A stretch of DNA of 64,000 nt from Natronococcus sp. AD-5 (GTDB lineage Archaea; Halobacteriota; Halobacteria; Halobacteriales; Natrialbaceae), in assembly GCF_030734285.1 (NCBI RefSeq), contig NZ_CP132294.1, positions 3,658,001 through 3,722,000 of the forward strand, given 5' to 3'. The notes beneath the pieces are model-generated. The model did no database searches and was not told the origin of the DNA. It saw only the letters and a program-made list of their open reading frames with translations. Below, in pieces: positions 1 to 8,732 of the stretch. The translations under genes were made by a program, and so were the position numbers. Within the stretch, counting starts at the first letter, position 1, and every line of letters starts with the position of its first letter.

Positions 1-162
1 CCACATCCGTTCCTGCGGGACTCGCGAATCCGAACAGCAGATCGAAACCACGTCCGGGCGTTGACCCGTCTGCACCCCGGCGAAGTAGCCGTCGGGCAGT
101 TCCTCGACGTGGCCGTCGTTCCCTTCGAACAACTCGAGCAGGACGTCTTTCGTGTCGCCCAT
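1..162 (-). CDS. Beta-carbonic anhydrase, 5' part only
   Basis: The first 54 codons of a gene that runs off the left edge. It interconverts CO2 and bicarbonate at a zinc centre. The translation holds VVSICCSDSRVPQERMW, the beta-class signature: the second Cys of CCSDSR is the expected first zinc ligand, and the following Asp-Arg pair forms the active-site dyad. The remaining zinc ligands (HxxC) lie outside the window. The ATG is at 160-162 on the minus strand. The gene is divergent from the MDR oxidoreductase at 289. Confidence 0.85.
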   Translation of the reverse strand, partial: MGDTKDVLLELFEGNDGHVEELPDGYFAGVQTGQRPDVVSICCSDSRVPQERMW

Positions 163-288
163 ACGAGAATGCCCGCGTACCGTGATCAAAACGGTTCTCC
201 TTCGGTCGGAATTTGCGACCGGTTCGCGCTCCCCCCGACGAGGTTCCGCGAGCCGAATATTAACCTTTCGTCGCCGCCTTGAGGGGGT

Positions 289-1305
289 ATGGCAGAAACG
301 AGACAGTGGCGACTGACGAGCCGCCCGACCGGCGAACCGAGCCGCGAGAACTTCGACCTCGTAACCGTCGAGCGCCCCGAACCGGGACCCGGCGAGGTGC
401 TCGTCCGGACGCTGTACCAGTCGGTCGACCCGTACATGCGCGGTCGCATGCGCGACGCCGAGTCCTACGCGGAGCCGTGGGACGTCGGCGAGCCGATGCG
501 GGCGGGCGTCGTCGCCGAGGTCGTCGAGTCGAACCACGACGACCTCGAGGACGGCGACGTCGTGACGGGGACCCTTCTCTGGGCGGAACACGCGGTCGCG
601 GACGGCGACGACCTGCGGCGCGTCGATCCCGATCGCGGCCCGGTCTCGACGGCGCTCGGCGTGCTCGGGATGCCCGGCGTGACGGCCTACTTCGGGGTGC
701 TCGACGTCGCGGAGCCCCGGCCCGGCGACACCGTCGTCGTCTCGGCCGCGGCCGGCGCGGTCGGCTCGGTCGCGGGCCAACTCGCCGGACTGAGCGGCGC
801 GCGTGTGGTCGGCACGGCCGGCAGCGACGAGAAGACGGCCTGGCTCACCGACGAACTCGGCTTCGACGACGCGATCAACTACGAGACGACGGACGACCTC
901 GGTGCAGCGATGGCCGAGGCCTGTCCGGACGGCGTCGACGTCTACTTCGACAACGTCGGCGGTCCGATCACCGACGCGGTCTGGCCGCTTTTGAACGTCC
1001 GCTCGCGCGTCGCCGTCTGCGGACAGATCGCGCTCTACAACGCGACGGAGGTTCCGACGGGACCGCGAAAGCTGGGCAAACTCATCGAGTCTCGCGCCCG
1101 CGTGGAGGGGCTTCTCGTCCGGGATTACGAGGACCGCTGGGGCGAGGCGCTCGATCGACTCTCGACGTTCGTCGCCGAGGACGAGATCCGCTACCGTGAG
1201 AACGTCGTCGAGGGATTCGAGAACGCCCCCGACGCGTTCCTCGGACTGTTCGAGGGCGAGAACATCGGGAAGCAACTCGTCCGGGTCGCGGAGCGAGAAG
1301 CGTAG
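289..1305 (+). CDS. NADP-dependent MDR oxidoreductase (CurA/leukotriene-reductase type)
   Basis: A 338-residue cytosolic member of the zinc-free medium-chain dehydrogenase/reductase superfamily, which reduces activated double bonds of enones or quinones with NADPH. Landmarks are MAETRQWRLTSRPTGEPSRE at the start, the N-terminal fold ending in QSVDPYMRGRM, a Rossmann nucleotide-binding motif AAAGAVGSVAGQLAGLSGA near residue 150, and YFDNVGG near residue 225, typical of the CurA/YncB branch. Zinc-ligand cysteines are absent, as expected for the branch. Length is normal. It stands alone, divergent from the carbonic anhydrase and convergent with the ABC transporter. The true substrate cannot be read from sequence. 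Confidence 0.88.
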   Translation: MAETRQWRLTSRPTGEPSRENFDLVTVERPEPGPGEVLVRTLYQSVDPYMRGRMRDAESYAEPWDVGEPMRAGVVAEVVESNHDDLEDGDVVTGTLLWAEHAVADGDDLRRVDPDRGPVSTALGVLGMPGVTAYFGVLDVAEPRPGDTVVVSAAAGAVGSVAGQLAGLSGARVVGTAGSDEKTAWLTDELGFDDAINYETTDDLGAAMAEACPDGVDVYFDNVGGPITDAVWPLLNVRSRVAVCGQIALYNATEVPTGPRKLGKLIESRARVEGLLVRDYEDRWGEALDRLSTFVAEDEIRYRENVVEGFENAPDAFLGLFEGENIGKQLVRVAEREA

Positions 1306-1332
1306 TCCACCGAGGCGGGCGACGGGAGGCGT

Positions 1333-2127
1333 TCAGTCCGTCAGCCCGTAGCCGATCTTGAACAGATAGACGTCGATCGCGAGCACGACGGTCGTGAGCG
1401 CGGTGAGCACGCCGAGCGAGGCGAGCGGCGCGAACTCGGCGTAGGCCGCCGGCGCGATCTCGAGCAGGTCCGAGTACCCTAACAGTCCGTATCGGACGCC
1501 GTCGACCATGTAGACCATCGGATTCAGCAGGGAGACGGTCTGCCACGTCGACGGGAGGATGGTCAGCGAGTAGAAGACCGCTCCGAAGAACACCAGCGGC
1601 CGGAGGATGAACTGGTTCATGACGGTGAGGTCGTCGAAGTCTCTGGCGACGAGTCCGCCGATAATTCCGAAGCTCGAGAAGAGCGCGGCGATGACGACCA
1701 TCGTCGCGACGAGGTACAGCGCGTTCTCGACGGAGATGGGAACGAAGAGGCGACCCACGGCGGCGATGATGACGCCGACGATCAGCCCCCTGACCGAACT
1801 GGCGGCGACGTACGCGACCACCATCTCGGCGTACGACAGCGGCGAGGTGAGCGTCTCGTGGATGTACTCGTTCCACCGTCCGTGGAAGATGGAGAACGAG
1901 GCGTTTTCGAAGGCGTTCGAGATCGTCCCTAACACGACGAGGCCGGGGAGGATGAAGAGGATGTAGTCGAATCCCGCGATCTGGTCGATCCGACCGCCGA
2001 GGACGACCCCGAAGACGGCGAAGTAGAGGACGTTCGTGATCGCCGGCGGCATGAACGTGTTCTTCGGGCGACGGACGAACCGCAGGATTTCGCGGCGAAC
2101 GAGCACGCGGAAGCCGACGGTCCACAT
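1333..2127 (-). CDS. ABC-2 type transporter permease
   Basis: A 264-residue integral membrane protein with about six hydrophobic segments (residues 25-45, 60-80, 105-130, 135-160, 170-195 and 230-255), matching the ABC-2/DrrB-like permease family. Such proteins pair with one ATPase to export drugs, polysaccharides or lipids. Its ATG overlaps the TGA of the ATPase gene (ATGA at 2127), so the two are translationally coupled and form one transporter. The long cytoplasmic loop around residues 70-100 with IFHGRWNEYIHETLTSPLSY is the usual coupling region. Substrate unknown. Confidence 0.9.
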   Translation of the reverse strand: MWTVGFRVLVRREILRFVRRPKNTFMPPAITNVLYFAVFGVVLGGRIDQIAGFDYILFILPGLVVLGTISNAFENASFSIFHGRWNEYIHETLTSPLSYAEMVVAYVAASSVRGLIVGVIIAAVGRLFVPISVENALYLVATMVVIAALFSSFGIIGGLVARDFDDLTVMNQFILRPLVFFGAVFYSLTILPSTWQTVSLLNPMVYMVDGVRYGLLGYSDLLEIAPAAYAEFAPLASLGVLTALTTVVLAIDVYLFKIGYGLTD

Positions 2128-3128
2128 CAGGCGACCCCCTCCTGTTCGCGAGCGGCCGCATCGTCGTCCGCCGTTTCGTCGGCTTCGGACGCGCCGGAGC
2201 GGGTCACCGTCCGATCGTTCTGTCTCGTCAAGTCGACGAAGATCTCCTCGAGCGAGGTCCGCGAGATCTCGAGGTCGGCGATCTCGTAGCCGTCGGCCTC
2301 GAGATCGTTGAGTAACCGCGGCGCGGTCGAGCCCCCGTCGTCGACGCGAACCTCGAGGCGGTCGTCCGAAAGCGTCGTCTCGTGGACGTACTCGCCGAGG
2401 TCGGGTGCGACGGCCGGCGGGGACCCGAGGCGCACCGAGATCGTGTCGGTACCCCGCGTCTTCAGTTCGTCCGGCGTCGCGACGGTGACCTTCCGGCCTT
2501 CGTTCATGATCGCGACCCGATCGCAGAGGCGCTCGGCCTCCTCGATGTAGTGGGTCGTCAGGAGCACGGTCGTCCCCTCGTCGTTGAGTTCGGTGACGAG
2601 TTCCCAGAGGTCGTGACGCAACTGGACGTCGACGCCTGCCGTCGGCTCGTCCAGGATCAGGAGGTCGGGATCAGTAACGAGCGCGCGGGCGAGAAGGAGG
2701 CGACGCTTCATTCCGCCGGAGAGCCAGTCGAAGCGCTCGTTTCGCTTGTCGTAGATGCCGACCCGTTTCAGTACCTCGTCGGCTCGGTCCGCGGCCTCGT
2801 CCTCGGGAATCCCGTGGTAGCCGGCCTTGTGCATCAGGACTTCTCGGATGGGGAAGAAGCGATCGACGTTGAACTCTTGGGGGGCGAGACCGATCGCGTT
2901 CCGGGCCTGCTGGTACTCGTCTTCGACGTCGTAGCCGAAGACTCGCGCCTCGCCGCCGGTCTTGCGGACGAGGCCGACCAGCGTGTTGATGAACGTCGTC
3001 TTGCCCGCCCCGTTGGGGCCGAGCAGCCCGAAGAACTCGCCCTCCTCGACCGTCAACGAGAGCTCCTGCAACGCGCGCAGATCGCCGTACTCCTTCACGA
3101 GGTCCGTCGTCTCGATGGCCGGTGGCAT
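2127..3128 (-). CDS. ABC transporter ATP-binding protein (DrrA-like)
   Basis: A 333-residue ATPase that drives the neighbouring ABC-2 permease. Motifs appear in the expected order: Walker A GPNGAGKTT near residue 40, Q-loop LAPQEF near 85, signature LSGGMKRR near 140, Walker B LLILDEPTAGVD near 158, and the H-loop LLTTHY near 193. After residue 215 there is a C-terminal regulatory extension of the DrrA type, with an acidic tail rich in Asp, Ala and Glu. It is the first gene of a two-gene operon and overlaps the permease by ATGA. Confidence 0.93.
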   Translation of the reverse strand: MPPAIETTDLVKEYGDLRALQELSLTVEEGEFFGLLGPNGAGKTTFINTLVGLVRKTGGEARVFGYDVEDEYQQARNAIGLAPQEFNVDRFFPIREVLMHKAGYHGIPEDEAADRADEVLKRVGIYDKRNERFDWLSGGMKRRLLLARALVTDPDLLILDEPTAGVDVQLRHDLWELVTELNDEGTTVLLTTHYIEEAERLCDRVAIMNEGRKVTVATPDELKTRGTDTISVRLGSPPAVAPDLGEYVHETTLSDDRLEVRVDDGGSTAPRLLNDLEADGYEIADLEISRTSLEEIFVDLTRQNDRTVTRSGASEADETADDDAAAREQEGVA

Positions 3129-3187
3129 CGGCCGACTCTCGGCTCCGCCGGCGGTTAAGAATGTTGGATCCGGAACAGAAGACGGAG

Positions 3188-4366
3188 TCAGTCGGCCGTC
3201 TGCGGCGATCTCGAGGGATCGACGGCGCCGCTTTGCTGGACGACGTCGAACGCGGTCATCACGTCCGAGCGCGAGATCAAGCCGATCAGGTCGCCGTTTT
3301 CCACGACCAACAGGCGGCCGATGTCGTTCTCCCGCATCCGTTCGATCGCGGTCATCGCGTCCGAGTCGGGAGCGATCGTCTTCAGGTCGGTCGTCATCAC
3401 GTCCCCGACCGTGTACGCGTCGCGCTCGACGGGTTGGATCTCGCGGGCGTCCGTGAGGGTGACGAGGCCGATGAGCCGTCCGTCGTCGAAGCCGTCGGCC
3501 TCGACGACCGGATACCCCGTGTGCCGCTCGGTGAACATCCGCTGGATCAGGTCGGCGATCGACGCGCCGGGAGCGACCGTGTGGAGGTCGCCCGCGGGCG
3601 TCATGATGTCGGCGACGGTGACGTCCTGGAAGGCGGCTTTCATCGTCACCTGCTGGGCCTCGCTCGAGGCGGCGATGTAGACGAAAAAGGCGACGCCGAT
3701 GAGGATGATGTTAACCGCGAACAGCCCGAACAGTCCCATCGCGATCGCGAACAGCTTTCCGATGCTCGCCGCCTGCTGGGTCGCCTGCGCGTAGGGCTTC
3801 CCGCGGGCGAGCAGCGCGCGAAGGATCCGCCCGCCGTCCATCGGAAACGCGGGAATCATGTTAAAGAAGGCGAGCGCGACGTTGAGCACGGCGAGGTAGC
3901 CGAGGACGAACCGTGCGCCGCTGAGCGCCTCGGGCGTTACGAAAAACAGCACGTACGAGGCGACGCCGACCAGCACGGATACGATCGGACCCGCGATAGC
4001 GATGTTGAACTCCTGTCTCCAGTCTTCGGGCATCTCCGAGAGGGCGGCGATGCCGCCGAACAGCCAGAGCGTGATCGAGTCGATGGGAAAGCCGTACCGC
4101 TGAGCCGTCAGCGAGTGGCCCAGTTCGTGGAGCACGACGCCGACGAACAGCCCGATCGCCGCGACGAGTCCGAGTATCCACGGGTTCAGTCCGCCGGTCA
4201 CGGCGCCGATATCGATTCCCGCGCCGAGGGTCGCGTTCAGAATTTCCGCGACGTCCCCGATCTGAATCCCGATGAGATACGCGAACAGCGGAAGCACCAG
4301 CAGGAACGTCAGATCGAGCTTGATCGGGATCCCGAACAGGGACCCGACCCGGAAACTCTTCATCAT
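3188..4366 (-). CDS. M50 (S2P-like) membrane metalloprotease with CBS pair
   Basis: An intramembrane zinc protease of the site-2-protease group, about 392 residues. The N-terminal half has several membrane segments with the zinc motif HELGHSLTAQRYG near residue 80 and the second motif NMIPAFPMDGGR, whose Asp is the third ligand. The C-terminal third holds two CBS domains, likely an adenine-nucleotide sensor that gates the protease. A longer frame begins at 4654, but its first 96 residues show no hydrophobic or conserved pattern. A TATA-like box centred near 4395 places a transcript start at about 4368, favouring a leaderless start at 4366 (ATG ATG; 4363 is the alternative). Cleavage targets are unknown; haloarchaeal members are thought to process membrane proteins. 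Confidence 0.9.
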   Translation of the reverse strand: MMKSFRVGSLFGIPIKLDLTFLLVLPLFAYLIGIQIGDVAEILNATLGAGIDIGAVTGGLNPWILGLVAAIGLFVGVVLHELGHSLTAQRYGFPIDSITLWLFGGIAALSEMPEDWRQEFNIAIAGPIVSVLVGVASYVLFFVTPEALSGARFVLGYLAVLNVALAFFNMIPAFPMDGGRILRALLARGKPYAQATQQAASIGKLFAIAMGLFGLFAVNIILIGVAFFVYIAASSEAQQVTMKAAFQDVTVADIMTPAGDLHTVAPGASIADLIQRMFTERHTGYPVVEADGFDDGRLIGLVTLTDAREIQPVERDAYTVGDVMTTDLKTIAPDSDAMTAIERMRENDIGRLLVVENGDLIGLISRSDVMTAFDVVQQSGAVDPSRSPQTAD

Positions 4367-4838
4367 ACGGAATAATATCGGCGGCAGAACCTTAAATACG
4401 CCCCCGGAACGGTCGACTGACGTCTCTCGAGCGAACTGCGACGGCTGCGCGGTCAGTCGATCGGTGTGCGTAGCCGGTACAAACGAATCTACGCGCTCGG
4501 TTTCTCTTCTACCTGCGAAATTAATACTCCTTATATTACCCTCCGTGACTGATAGCGGGCTATTAACTACCGAAAAATTATGACTGTCTGTCAAGGTAAC
4601 GAGCTCGAATAAAAGAACACCGAAAAATATTCTTGGGTTGTGTATTCGATGCATCGATAGCTTTCCGGCTCTGACTCACGTACTGAGAGGAGACAAAAGT
4701 ACTAATACTCCGACCTAATTCGCTTCTATCTGCTCCGGCACTGAGCGAGTACGCATATAATCACCATAATATCCACTAGCCAATATTACCCGCCTGCACC
4801 ACAGACTTATATGCAATTCTCCCATCCTCGCTACTACG
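4367..4838. other. AT-rich divergent intergenic region
   Basis: About 470 nt between the divergent M50 protease and winged-helix genes, clearly richer in A+T than the flanks. It contains both promoters and two related decamers, TTAATACTCC near 4522 and CTAATACTCC near 4703, which could be binding sites. No convincing gene was found on either strand. Confidence 0.5.
4391..4399 (-). promoter_or_regulatory. TATA-like box of the M50 protease gene
   Basis: GTATTTAAG on the minus strand, centred about 26 nt before the expected transcript start next to the ATG at 4366. It explains why the upstream frame to 4654 is not used. Confidence 0.55.
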
Positions 4839-5069
4839 ATGATGGAACAGCAACTCACCACCGAACGGCTCGATCCGATCCCCGCCGAACTCGACTCCCC
4901 GCAGGGGAAACTCGTGTACCTCTACCTCGAGGCGACCGGGGGTGCGACGGCGACCGACCTGAACGAAGCGCTGGCGATGAAGAAGATCGCGGTCCTCTCG
5001 ATCCTCAACTCGCTCTCGAGCCAGGGTCTCGTCGAGAAGGACGGCGACGTGTACGTTCCGCGCGACTGA
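4839..5069 (+). CDS. Small winged-helix DNA-binding protein (TrmB/MarR-like)
   Basis: A 76-residue protein made almost entirely of one winged helix-turn-helix: helix 1 at QGKLVYLYLEATGG, helix-turn-helix at TATDLNEALAMKKIAVLSIL, and the wing at LVEKDGDVYVP. It lacks a ligand-binding domain, so it is either a stand-alone transcription factor or a chromatin-type protein. A TATA-like CTTATATG near 4807 sits about 28 nt before the start, consistent with a leaderless transcript; the ATG at 4842 is an alternative start. It is divergent from the M50 protease gene across an AT-rich spacer. Target genes are unknown. Confidence 0.82.
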   Translation: MMEQQLTTERLDPIPAELDSPQGKLVYLYLEATGGATATDLNEALAMKKIAVLSILNSLSSQGLVEKDGDVYVPRD

Positions 5070-5228
5070 TCCCCCGGCTACCCCGCCGCGTTCCGCTGCC
5101 AGTTCGCGCCGCCCAGCTACCGCCTCGAGATGGCCGCTGACGTTCCCGGACGCCGACGGACGCCGTACGCGGCGCTTCGAAGGCTTTATCCGCACGGTAG
5201 GCCTGCGTTTTCGTAAGTAATCACAACC

Positions 5229-5759
5229 ATGTCAGACAAGCCTGCCTCAATGTACCGGGAGATCAGTAAGCCGGCCTACACGCGCCGCGAGTACATTACC
5301 GGGATCCCCGGTTCGAAGATCGCACAGCACAAGATGGGCGACATCAGTGCTGACCCCGAGGACTACCCGGTCCAGATCAGTCTGGTCACCGAGGAGGAGG
5401 TCCAGATCCGCCACGGGAGCCTCGAGGCGTCGCGCCTCTCGGCCAACCGGTACATGCTGAAAAACGCCGGCGAGGACAACTACAAGATGATCCTCCGGAA
5501 GTTCCCCCACCACGTCATCCGCGAGAACAAGCAGGCGACGGGTGCGGGTGCGGACCGCGTCTCCGACGGAATGCGCCAGGCCTTCGGGAAGATCGTCGGC
5601 ACCGCCGCGCGGATCGACGCGGGCGAGCGCATCTTCACCGTCTGGTGCGACGTCGACGACGCCGACCATGCCAAGGAAGCGTTCCGCCGCGCGTACAACA
5701 AGATCTCGCCGCCGTGTCGCATCGTCGTCGAGAAGGGCGAAGAGCAGCTGGTCGCGTAA
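5229..5759 (+). CDS. rpl10e: 50S ribosomal protein L10e (uL16)
   Basis: A 176-residue archaeal member of the uL16/L10e family, a large-subunit protein at the base of the central protuberance that contacts the tRNA acceptor arm. Conserved blocks include [20 protein letters not shown] at the N-terminus, the basic [10 protein letters not shown] loop, and [24 protein letters not shown] in the middle. Length is typical. It appears monocistronic, with a T-rich spacer on the 3' side that may end transcription. Confidence 0.96.
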   Translation: MSDKPASMYREISKPAYTRREYITGIPGSKIAQHKMGDISADPEDYPVQISLVTEEEVQIRHGSLEASRLSANRYMLKNAGEDNYKMILRKFPHHVIRENKQATGAGADRVSDGMRQAFGKIVGTAARIDAGERIFTVWCDVDDADHAKEAFRRAYNKISPPCRIVVEKGEEQLVA

Positions 5760-5799
5760 CGAACTTTTGCTCTGCGGGCGCGGCTTCGACGCGCCCTCG

Positions 5800-5820
5800 G
5801 CAAAACTTCGACGAAAAGCA
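5800..5820 (+). repeat. Dispersed intergenic motif, copy A
   Basis: GCAAAACTTCGACGAAAAGCA, just downstream of rpl10e. It resembles cores at 38928-38950 and 59257-59278, each downstream of a coding region or in a spacer and each followed by GC-rich text with CGCTCG-type repeats. The similarity is moderate. Confidence 0.4.
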
Positions 5821-6044
5821 CTCCTCCTTCCGTTCACTCGTTCCTGATAGTCACTCGTTCACATCAGTCGTCGGCCCGCTCGCTCGGGCTACAGCCTCGC
5901 TCGCGGTGAATACCGGCGAATTACCCGCCCTTCCCCGGGTCGTGCGTCTCTCGCGTTTGCTCGAGACGCACTCTCGGTCGCGGATCTCGCGTCCGAACGA
6001 CCGTCTCGAGCACCTTTTTGTCCGTCTGTTCCCGATGCTCGAGT

Positions 6045-6935
6045 ATGATCGATCTCGCGGTCGCGAACAAAAAGGAGACGTTCCGGCGGATGCGCGAACC
6101 GCTCGCCGAGCGCGGAATACGGGTTCGTCACGTGCCCGTGAGCGAGCGCGTGGTGCCGCTCGGCGGGGACGCGCCGTGGTCGGCGGGCGACTACGACGCG
6201 GGGTTCGTCTATCCAGGCCGACTCATGGAAGGCGGGGTCGCCGACGCGCTGCTCGAGATTCCGTGGCTCAACGACCACGAGACGGTGCTCACCTCGCGAA
6301 ACAAGGCCGAGGTGCTCGCCCGTCTCGAGCGAGCCGACCTGCCGGTTCCGAAGTCGGTGTACGTCTCGAACGACGTCGGAGCGGACGAGTTGGCCGACGT
6401 GTTCGACCGGTTCGAGCCGCCGGTGGTCGTGAAACCGAACTCGACGACCCGCGGGGTCGGCGTCGCGAAGGCCCACGACCTGGACTCGTTCCTGGGGATC
6501 TGCGACTACCTCTCGCTGGTCCACGACTACCGGGCGACCGGCGATCGGTCGTTTCTCGTCCAGGAGTATCTCCCGAACGCCACCGACTACCGCGTGATGG
6601 TCCTCGAGGGCGAGTACGTCGGCGCGGTCGAGCGCCGATTACCGGACGACGCGGTCCGCGAAGGGCAGTGGAAGCACAACGTCCACCGCGGAGCGGAGGC
6701 GACGGGCGTCGAGCTGCCGCCGGTCTGGCGCGACCTCGCCGAATCGGTCGCCGCCGAACTCGAGATTCCGTTCCTCGGCGTCGACCTGCTCGAGACGGAC
6801 GATCGACTGGTCGTCAACGAGACCAACGCCCGACCGACGATCGACGAGGCGACGAAGTACGAGTCCGGGTTCTACGACCGACTGGCCGATGCGGTTCGCT
6901 CGACTGCGAAGGTGGGCGGGAAGAATCAGTCGTGA
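6045..6935 (+). CDS. ATP-grasp ligase, RimK family
   Basis: A 296-residue ATP-grasp enzyme resembling RimK/LysX ligases, which join an amino acid to a carboxylate through an acyl-phosphate. ATP-binding blocks are PKSVYVSNDV and VVVKPNSTTRGVGVAK (residues 100-160), QEYLPNATDYRVMVL near 180, and the metal-binding FLGVDLLETDDRLVVNETNA near 250-270. The start at ATG 6045 is preferred because the nine extra upstream residues are not conserved-looking. No lysW-like carrier is nearby, so substrate and product are undefined; glutamate or aspartate ligation to a small molecule or protein is the family expectation. Confidence 0.85.
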   Translation: MIDLAVANKKETFRRMREPLAERGIRVRHVPVSERVVPLGGDAPWSAGDYDAGFVYPGRLMEGGVADALLEIPWLNDHETVLTSRNKAEVLARLERADLPVPKSVYVSNDVGADELADVFDRFEPPVVVKPNSTTRGVGVAKAHDLDSFLGICDYLSLVHDYRATGDRSFLVQEYLPNATDYRVMVLEGEYVGAVERRLPDDAVREGQWKHNVHRGAEATGVELPPVWRDLAESVAAELEIPFLGVDLLETDDRLVVNETNARPTIDEATKYESGFYDRLADAVRSTAKVGGKNQS

Positions 6936-6950
6936 CCGCGACGGCCGTCG

Positions 6951-7346
6951 TTACTCGAGGCTGATACCTGAAGACTGCTCCGTCGGTTCGAAGACGACCT
7001 CGAGGACGCCGTTGTTGTAGGTCGCCGACGCCGTGTGCTCGTTCACGCGCTGCGGGAGCGAGACGCGCTCGTCGTACTGGCGGTGGTCGCTCTGGGCGGA
7101 GATCGTGAGTGTCTTGCCGTCGCACTCGAGGTCGATGTTGTCCTTCTCGACGCCGGGGAGGTCGGCGACGACGCGGATTTCGTCGTCGGTTTCGTGGATG
7201 TTGACGTGCGTATCCGTACCGAAGCCGCTGTCGACGGCGCTCGAGGAGTCGAAATCGACGTCGGCACCGTTCATCATCTCGTTCATCATCCGCTCGATCT
7301 CGCGAAAGAGGTCGTCGAAGGGTTCGTCGCGGTCGTCTCGTCGCAT
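6951..7346 (-). CDS. Hsp20/alpha-crystallin small heat-shock protein
   Basis: A 131-residue small heat-shock protein that holds unfolding proteins in soluble oligomers. The acidic N-terminal arm MRRDDRDEPFDDLFREIERM precedes an alpha-crystallin domain from about residue 45, with strands DEIRVVADLPGVEKDNIDL and TISAQSDHRQYDERVSLPQ. The C-terminal GVLEVVF matches the family pattern. The ATG at 7346 is chosen because a T-rich box near 7372 would give a transcript beginning at that codon; a longer frame to 7373 adds nine residues. It converges with the ATP-grasp gene. Confidence 0.92.
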   Translation of the reverse strand: MRRDDRDEPFDDLFREIERMMNEMMNGADVDFDSSSAVDSGFGTDTHVNIHETDDEIRVVADLPGVEKDNIDLECDGKTLTISAQSDHRQYDERVSLPQRVNEHTASATYNNGVLEVVFEPTEQSSGISLE

Positions 7347-7390
7347 GGCTGGTGGTAAGTACGGGACGGCCAAAAGCTTTCCCCGATAGT

Positions 7391-8458
7391 TCAGTCCGCG
7401 GTCTGCCGATCGGCGGTCCGTTCCTCGGTGGCATCCAGTCGACCGAGACCGATGCCGAGGGTTTCGTTCGTGAGCGCGCGACTCTCGGCGCCGTCGAGCA
7501 GTCCCGTAACCGAACGGATCGCGTCGACGTTCTCGGGGACGACGTCCGACTCCTGGTGGATCGCCTGCATGCAGTAGAGGTCCCGACCCTGGAGGGTAAT
7601 CGACTCCTCCCAGATGCAGTTCTCCCAGATGTCACCGCGCGGTCGTCCGACGTCGAGCGCGAGATCCTTGAGGGTGCCGGCGCCGTCGATCCCGGCGTAC
7701 TCCGGGATCAGGAGGAGACGGTCCTCTTCGCGGAGCCGATCGCGAACCTCCGCGACGCTGTCGGGTTTCTCCTCGAGCGTGACGTTGACCGCGTGGACGT
7801 GCATCATCGTCGTCGGTACCTTGAGCCCGATGGTGTCGATGTCGAGCTCGGGGAAGACGGTCTGGACGTCCGGACCGTGGTGGGAGGGGATGGAAACGGG
7901 ATCCGGAAGGGCGTCGTTGATCGGACCGCGTTCGGTCTGGCACGGGTCGCCGCCGCGTCGCACCAGCGTCGTCCGAACTTTCTCGATCCCGTACTCTTCG
8001 TGGATTGGCGCGACGAACCGGGAGAGGCCCGTCGTGTTGCAGGAGACGACGCGGACGTAGTCGGCGTCCGACGCCTCGTCGTAGTTCGCGCGGGCGTTGA
8101 AACTGACTTCGGCGACGGTGGCGTCCTCGCCGCCCTGGAAGAGCGCGGGAGTGTCGTGTCGCTCGTACAGCGGGCGGTTCTCGGCGCCGATGCCGGAGGG
8201 CGTCGCGTCGACGACGATGTCGCTCTCGGCGACGAGTTCGTCGACGGACCCGGCGAGCTCGACGCCGGCCTCGCGGAAACCATCGGCGCGGCTCTCGTCC
8301 ACCGCGTAGAGCGGGTAGTCGGCCTCGGCCGCCCCGACGGCGACGTAGTCGGGGCTGACCTTGGCGACGCCTGCGACCTCCATGTCAGGTTGCGCTCGAA
8401 TGGCGTCTGCGACGCGTTTTCCGATGGTGCCGTAGCCGTTGATTCCGACCCGGAGCAT
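7391..8458 (-). CDS. Type II (archaeal) glyceraldehyde-3-phosphate dehydrogenase
   Basis: A 355-residue archaeal-type GAPDH, converting glyceraldehyde-3-phosphate and 1,3-bisphosphoglycerate with NAD(P). The Rossmann start is [20 protein letters not shown]; the catalytic Cys lies in [12 protein letters not shown] near residue 140, followed by a basic [13 protein letters not shown] segment, all as in type II enzymes. The long frame to 8587 is rejected because its extra 40 residues are basic and unconserved; ATG 8470 is a minor alternative. In Haloferax volcanii the type II enzyme serves gluconeogenesis and the type I enzyme glycolysis. It is divergent from the type I gene at 8726. Confidence 0.93.
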   Translation of the reverse strand: MLRVGINGYGTIGKRVADAIRAQPDMEVAGVAKVSPDYVAVGAAEADYPLYAVDESRADGFREAGVELAGSVDELVAESDIVVDATPSGIGAENRPLYERHDTPALFQGGEDATVAEVSFNARANYDEASDADYVRVVSCNTTGLSRFVAPIHEEYGIEKVRTTLVRRGGDPCQTERGPINDALPDPVSIPSHHGPDVQTVFPELDIDTIGLKVPTTMMHVHAVNVTLEEKPDSVAEVRDRLREEDRLLLIPEYAGIDGAGTLKDLALDVGRPRGDIWENCIWEESITLQGRDLYCMQAIHQESDVVPENVDAIRSVTGLLDGAESRALTNETLGIGLGRLDATEERTADRQTAD

Positions 8459-8693
8459 ACGGGACGACATCCACCGCCGACGGGCATAACTGTTTTGCAA
8501 AAATCTGATAGATGTTAACTCGTAATTGAGTTGCTTAGCGAAAACCGACCGGTGAGACCGTGCTAATGAGTACACACGTAGACGCACAAATACATAAGAA
8601 TACTTTCATAATGTGCTCATCCGGTGTCGGTCCGTGAACGCAGGTACGTCGAAGTCCTTCCCGGTCGCCTATCAACGCTTCGTAAGGGGCAAG

Positions 8694-8703
8694 TGATTTA
8701 ATC
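8694..8703 (+). promoter_or_regulatory. TATA-like box of type I GAPDH gene
   Basis: TGATTTAATC centred about 27 nt before ATG 8726. The spacing implies a leaderless mRNA. Confidence 0.55.
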
Positions 8704-8716
8704 GTGGGTTCCCTAG

Positions 8717-8732
8717 TACTCACATATGAGTG
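8717..8732. promoter_or_regulatory. Palindromic operator over the type I GAPDH start codon
   Basis: TACTCACATATGAGTG contains a perfect ACTCA/TGAGT inverted repeat around the ATG. It is one base off TACT-N7-GAGTA, the TrmB-type sugar-regulator motif described in Halobacterium. Covering the transcript start, it is placed to repress a glycolytic gene. The regulator assignment is an inference. Confidence 0.5.

Noticed and set aside
1082-2161. Overlapping frame opposite or alongside the ABC permease
   Set aside because: Arg/Pro-rich translation without motif, wholly inside the real permease and its flanks.
4367-4654. Longer N-terminus for the M50 protease
   Set aside because: 96 extra residues lack hydrophobic or conserved text, and a TATA-like box sits inside the segment with correct spacing to 4366.
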